From contig NZ_JAALCJ010000002.1 of the NCBI RefSeq assembly GCF_011078175.1, positions 310,001-374,000 of the forward strand: 64,000 nt of DNA. The letters are read 5' to 3'. The notes under the pieces were generated by a model. The model saw only the letters and a program-made list of their open reading frames with translations. It was not told the origin of the DNA and ran no database searches. Both the position numbers and the translations under genes were made by a program. This document shows, one piece after another, positions 59,917 to 64,000 of the stretch. Origin of the DNA: Enterobacter cloacae (GTDB lineage Bacteria; Pseudomonadota; Gammaproteobacteria; Enterobacterales; Enterobacteriaceae). Each line of letters opens with the position of its first letter. The first letter of the stretch is position 1.

Positions 59917-61038
59917 ATGCCCTTACCCGATTTCAAGTCCTCTGAACCTTATACCCTCGGCATTGAGCTCGAACTCCAGGTGGTTAACCCGCCGGGTTAC
60001 GATCTGAGCCAGGACTCCTCTGCCCTCATCGCCGCCGTCAAAGACGACATCAAAGGGGGCGAAGTCAAACACGACATCACCGAAAGCATGCTCGAAATCG
60101 CCACCGGCGTGTGCCAGACCATCGACCAGGCGGCGGCGCAGTTCTCGGTGATGCAGCAGAGCATCCTGCGCGCGGCGGCGGAGCAGCATATCCAGATCTG
60201 CGGCGGTGGGACGCATCCGTTCCAGAAATGGCAGCGCCAGGAGGTGTGCGACGACGAGCGCTATAACGTCACGCTGGAGCGCTTTGGCTATCTGATTTTG
60301 CAGGCGACTGTGTTCGGCCAGCACGTACACGTCGGCTGCCGGACCGGGGACGATGCGATTTACCTGCTGCACGGCCTGTCGCGCTTTGTGCCGCACTTTA
60401 TCGCCCTCGCCGCCGCGTCGCCCTACATGCAGGGCACGGACACCAAGTTCGCCTCATCGCGTCTCAACATCTTCTCGGGCTTCCCGGATAACGGCCAGAT
60501 GCCGTGGGTCAACAGCTGGCAGGAGTTCGAGGGGCTGTTCCGCCGCCTGAGCTCCACCAGCATGATCGACAGCATTAAAGATCTCCACTGGGACATCCGC
60601 CCCAGCCCGCACTTCGGCACCGTGGAGGTGCGGGTGATGGATACGCCGCTGACGCTCGGCCACGCCATTAATATCGCCGGGCTGATTCAGGCGACGTCAC
60701 ACTGGCTGCTGACCGCGCGGCCCTATAAGCATCAGGAGAAGGATTTCTTGCTGTACCGCTTTAACCGTTTTCAGGCCTGTCGCTACGGGCTGGAGGGCAT
60801 TCTGACGGACGTGCATACCGGCGAGCACAAAACCGTGGCGGAAGATATCGCCTGGCTGCTCGAGCAGGTTGCGCCGTCCGCCGAGAAGCTCGGCGCAACG
60901 AGCGCAATCAAGGAAATTGCCCTGCTGTTAAAGCAGGGCAAGAGCGAGGCGCAGCGGATGCGGGACTTTATCGCCGACGGCGGCTCGCTTATCTCTCTGG
61001 TTCAGAAGCACTGCGAGCTGTGGGCGACGAGTCCGTAA
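59917..61038 (+). CDS. ybdK: YbdK, glutamate-cysteine ligase family 2
   Basis: This 373-residue carboxylate-amine ligase is like E. coli YbdK, which has weak gamma-glutamylcysteine ligase activity. It has '[14 protein letters not shown]' at the start, '[15 protein letters not shown]', '[14 protein letters not shown]' and '[15 protein letters not shown]'. ATG 59917 has GGAG upstream. Its 3' end overlaps the converging RND gene by 50 bases. Confidence 0.94.
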   Translation: MPLPDFKSSEPYTLGIELELQVVNPPGYDLSQDSSALIAAVKDDIKGGEVKHDITESMLEIATGVCQTIDQAAAQFSVMQQSILRAAAEQHIQICGGGTHPFQKWQRQEVCDDERYNVTLERFGYLILQATVFGQHVHVGCRTGDDAIYLLHGLSRFVPHFIALAAASPYMQGTDTKFASSRLNIFSGFPDNGQMPWVNSWQEFEGLFRRLSSTSMIDSIKDLHWDIRPSPHFGTVEVRVMDTPLTLGHAINIAGLIQATSHWLLTARPYKHQEKDFLLYRFNRFQACRYGLEGILTDVHTGEHKTVAEDIAWLLEQVAPSAEKLGATSAIKEIALLLKQGKSEAQRMRDFIADGGSLISLVQKHCELWATSP

Positions 61039-64000
61039 GACCGTGGCCCCACTCACGCAGGCGCTGGAACAGCACGAACAGCGCAGGGATGAACACTATC
61101 CCCACCACGGTCGCCACCAGCATGCCGCTGAACACCGTGGTGCCGATGATGCGACGGCTCTGGGCACCCGCCCCGGTCGCCAGCATCATCGGCAGGACGC
61201 CGATGATGAACGACACGGCGGTCATCATCACCGCACGGAAGCGGCGCGATGCCCCCTCCCGCGCGGCATCGACAATCGCTATCCCGTCCATCCGCCGCGC
61301 GCGGGCGAACTCCACGATAAGAATCGCATTCTTGGCGGCAAGGGCTATCAGTAGCACCAGACCTATCTGCACGTACACGTCGTTGGCATAGCCCGCCAGC
61401 CACAGCCAGACCAGCGCCCCGCCGAGGGCGAACAGCACCGAGAGCATCACGCTCGCCGGGAGCGTCCAGCTCTCGTACTGGGCGACGAGAAACAGCCACG
61501 CCATCACCACCGCCGCCAGCACAATCCATATCGCCTGATTGCCGGTCTGCTGCTCCTGATACGACATGCCGCTCCAGGCGTAATCGTACCCGGCTGGCAG
61601 GTTTTCGGCCAGAATCTCGCCCATCGCCACCATTGCGGTGCTGCTGCTCACCCCTTCCGCGGCCGAGCCGCTCACCGATACCGACGGGAACTGGTTGTAC
61701 TGCTGAATAAATGGCGCGCCGACGGTCGGCGTGATGGTGACGAGGTTGCTCAGACGCACCCGCTCGCCGCTGTTGCTGCGCACGAACAGCTCGCTGATTT
61801 GCTCCGCGCGCTCGCGCCACTGCATCTCGTTCTGCATCACCACGTGGTAAACGCGGTTGTTGACGCTGAAATCCCCGGCGCGCGTGCCGCCAAAGGCGGT
61901 TTGCAGGCTGCTGAAGATGCGCGACACCGGTACGTCGAGGCGGGCCGCGCGCTCGCGGTCAACGGTGAGCGTCATCTGCGGCACGTTGCTGCTCCAGGTG
62001 GTGAACACGCGGCTCAGCTGCGGGTGCCGGTTGGCTTTCGCCAGCACCTCACGCGTCACGCGCTCCAGCTCCGCCGGGCTTTGCCCCGCCTGCGCCTGAA
62101 TGCGCAGGTCGAAGCCGGAGGCGTTGCCCAGCCCCGGCAGCGTCGGCGGCGCGAAGGTCATGATGGTGGCTTCCGGCAGGGCCAGCAGCTGGCGCTGAAG
62201 GGTGCCCATCACCTCATCCAGCGGCGGACGCTCGCTCCAGTCTTTAAGCATGATGAAGATAAACCCGCCGTTGGAGGCGCTGGTGCCGTTGAGGATGTTA
62301 AACCCGGAGACCTGAATCACGTCTTCTACCGCCGGGTTTTTAGCGATCAGCTCGCGCGCGGTGGTCATTACCGCTTCGGTGCGCTCCAGCGAGGCTGCCT
62401 CCGGCAGCTGGACGCTGGCGAAGAAGTAGCCCTGGTCTTCCTGCGGCAGGAAGCCTTTTGGCATCGACGTAAAGCTGAACGTCACCACGACCGCCGCGCC
62501 CGCGGTAGCCAGCAACGCCAGCCACGGGCGCAGGGTGAACACGCTCACGATCCGGGTATAGAGATTGCGCGTGGCATCCAGCCCACGGTTAAAGGCTCGA
62601 TAAACTGCCGCAGGTTTCTCGGGACGCGGACGCAGCAGCATCGCGCACAGCGCGGGCGTCAGGGTCAGCGCCACCAGGCTTGAGAGCGTGACCGCCGTGG
62701 AAAGCGTGACCGCGAACTGGCGGTACAGCTCACCGACAATCCCCGGCAGCAGCGCCACCGGCACAAATACCGCCAGCAGCACCAGCGTCGTGGCTATCAC
62801 CGGCCCGGCAATCTGGCGCAGCGCCAGCGCGGTCGCCGCCGTGCGGCTCTGCCCTTCCGCAATCAGCGTTTCGACGCTCTCCACCACCACGATGGCATCA
62901 TCCACCACCATCGTCAGCGCCAGAATGATGGCGAACAGGCTCAGCGTGTTGGCGGAGTAGCCCAGCGTGTAGAGCACCGCAAAAGTGCCTACCAGCGACA
63001 CCGGAATGGCGAGCGCAACAATCAGCGTCGCACGCCAGCTTTGCAGGAACAGGGATACCACAGCCACTACCGCCAGCATCGTCAGCGCCAGCGAGACACC
63101 GATCTCCTTGATGGTGGCCGCCACGAAGGTGGTGGTATCGAATTTCACCTCGTAGACCAGGTCGTCCGGGAAGCGCGACGCGAGGCGCTCCAGCTCGGCG
63201 CGCACCGCGTCGGCCACGCGCAGGGCGTTGGCGGATGGCGTCGGATAAATACCGAGGTAGGCGGAGTCGTGTCCGTTCAGCTGCGCGCCGGAGCTGTAGC
63301 TGCGCGAGCCGAGTTCAATCGTGGCGACGTCCTTCAGACGCACCAGCTGGCCCATTTCGCCCGCGCGGATAATGATGTCGGCGAAGTCTTCCGCCTGATT
63401 AAGGCGGCCGAGACCGTTGATGGTCAGCGTCTGCTGCTGGCCGTTAAACACCGGCGGCGTGCCGACCTGGCCTGCCGCCCCCTGCACGTTCTGCTCGCGC
63501 AGCGCCTGCGCCACGTCGTCCGTGGTGACGTTCAGGGCGTTCATCCGGTCCGGACGCAGCCAGATGCGCATGCTGTAGTCGCGCGCACCAAACATCTGCA
63601 CCTGACCAACGCCCGGCAGACGCGACAGCGCCTCGCGCACCTGGGTGCTGGCGTAGTTACTGACGAACAGCGGCGTGTGGGTATTGTTCGGTGAGTGAAG
63701 ACTTACCCCCATCATCAGATTGGTGGCACGTTTGCGCACCTGCACGCCGTTTTGCTGCGCCTCCGTGGGCAGCTGGGCCACGGCCTGCGCCACGCGGTTT
63801 TGCACGTCGATGGCGGCGAGATCCGGATCGGTGCCCGCCGCAAAGGTGATGTTCAGGCTGTAGGTGCCTTCGTCCGAACTCGTGGATTCCATATAGAGCA
63901 TGTGATCCACGCCGTTCAGCTGCGTTTCAAGCGGCGTAGCGATGGCCTCCGCCACGTCTGCCGAACTGGCGCCCGGCCATGACGCTGACACATTCACGAC
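60989..64000 (-). CDS. RND multidrug efflux permease (HAE1 family), 5' end outside window
   Basis: At least 1003 residues are present; the frame stays open to the right edge, so the N-terminus (about 40 residues) is missing. It shows the RND pattern: first periplasmic domain with '[22 protein letters not shown]', transmembrane segments including '[16 protein letters not shown]' with the paired aspartates for proton relay, a second periplasmic domain, and '[18 protein letters not shown]' with the conserved lysine. It is an AcrB/OqxB relative, but differs from OqxB as I recall it. A periplasmic adaptor gene is expected just beyond the edge. The stop lies inside ybdK on the opposite strand. Confidence 0.92.
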   Translation of the reverse strand, partial: VVNVSASWPGASSADVAEAIATPLETQLNGVDHMLYMESTSSDEGTYSLNITFAAGTDPDLAAIDVQNRVAQAVAQLPTEAQQNGVQVRKRATNLMMGVSLHSPNNTHTPLFVSNYASTQVREALSRLPGVGQVQMFGARDYSMRIWLRPDRMNALNVTTDDVAQALREQNVQGAAGQVGTPPVFNGQQQTLTINGLGRLNQAEDFADIIIRAGEMGQLVRLKDVATIELGSRSYSSGAQLNGHDSAYLGIYPTPSANALRVADAVRAELERLASRFPDDLVYEVKFDTTTFVAATIKEIGVSLALTMLAVVAVVSLFLQSWRATLIVALAIPVSLVGTFAVLYTLGYSANTLSLFAIILALTMVVDDAIVVVESVETLIAEGQSRTAATALALRQIAGPVIATTLVLLAVFVPVALLPGIVGELYRQFAVTLSTAVTLSSLVALTLTPALCAMLLRPRPEKPAAVYRAFNRGLDATRNLYTRIVSVFTLRPWLALLATAGAAVVVTFSFTSMPKGFLPQEDQGYFFASVQLPEAASLERTEAVMTTARELIAKNPAVEDVIQVSGFNILNGTSASNGGFIFIMLKDWSERPPLDEVMGTLQRQLLALPEATIMTFAPPTLPGLGNASGFDLRIQAQAGQSPAELERVTREVLAKANRHPQLSRVFTTWSSNVPQMTLTVDRERAARLDVPVSRIFSSLQTAFGGTRAGDFSVNNRVYHVVMQNEMQWRERAEQISELFVRSNSGERVRLSNLVTITPTVGAPFIQQYNQFPSVSVSGSAAEGVSSSTAMVAMGEILAENLPAGYDYAWSGMSYQEQQTGNQAIWIVLAAVVMAWLFLVAQYESWTLPASVMLSVLFALGGALVWLWLAGYANDVYVQIGLVLLIALAAKNAILIVEFARARRMDGIAIVDAAREGASRRFRAVMMTAVSFIIGVLPMMLATGAGAQSRRIIGTTVFSGMLVATVVGIVFIPALFVLFQRLREWGHGLTDSSPTARSASEPER

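Noticed and set aside
60989-64000. Identity of the RND pump as OqxB
   Set aside because: It shares the fold, but the periplasmic loops and N-terminal segments differ from OqxB as I recall it, so no symbol was given.

Overview
The window is a chromosomal segment of a GC-rich member of the Enterobacteriaceae. It is most like the Enterobacter cloacae complex or a close relative (Lelliottia, Leclercia, Klebsiella-like). The evidence is an E. coli-type enterobactin locus and the ybdK, ybdL, ybdM, ybdN, ybdH, ybdD and cstA genes, together with a methylthioribose salvage cluster, a budABC acetoin operon, sitABCD, betTIBA, and numerous REP elements plus one ERIC. The genus call is inferred from gene content and protein resemblance, not from a database search.

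Layout. Positions 1-2232 hold the end of a LysR regulator (ybdO-like), ybdN (PP-loop ATPase) and ybdM (ParB-like). Positions 2233-8677 hold the methionine salvage genes mtnE, mtnBCD, mtnA and mtnK in two divergent pairs. Each divergent gap carries tandem MetJ-type boxes, and an SRPBCC-domain gene follows mtnA. A 490 bp non-coding, hairpin-rich stretch lies at 5356-5844. Positions 8732-13642 are a leftward operon of sugar-type ABC ATPase, permease, binding protein and an LVIVD-repeat beta-propeller protein; I suggest it imports methylthioribose. Then come hcxA (ybdH), a BdcA-like dehydrogenase, a RelE/XRE toxin-antitoxin pair, ybdD and cstA.

Positions 19086-37794 are the enterobactin locus: entCEBAH, fepB, entS, fepDGC, entF, ybdZ, fes, fepA and entD. 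Fur boxes lie in three divergent gaps, and fepE is absent. Positions 37748-41149 are the sitABCD Mn/Fe importer behind an MntR-like palindrome and a Fur-like box. A second toxin-antitoxin pair (41317-41990) separates it from betT, betI, betB and betA for glycine betaine synthesis.

Positions 48136-49417 carry an acetyltransferase and a cold-shock-domain protein. Positions 49674-53924 carry budC, budB and budA and the divergent LysR regulator, with a terminator and an ERIC element downstream of budC. Positions 54202-58698 look accessory: an orphan 151-residue gene behind a double hairpin, then a leftward LysE / BCAA carrier / small membrane protein / P5CR-like operon with a divergent Lrp-type regulator, bounded by hairpin repeats. 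The window ends with a ketopantoate-reductase-like gene, ybdK and a truncated RND efflux pump gene.

Together the segment couples metal acquisition (enterobactin, Sit), sulfur salvage, osmoprotection and mixed-acid/butanediol fermentation. The least explained parts are the hairpin element at 5.5 kb, the ABC plus LVIVD operon, the ybdN-ybdM pair and the 54-59 kb accessory block.
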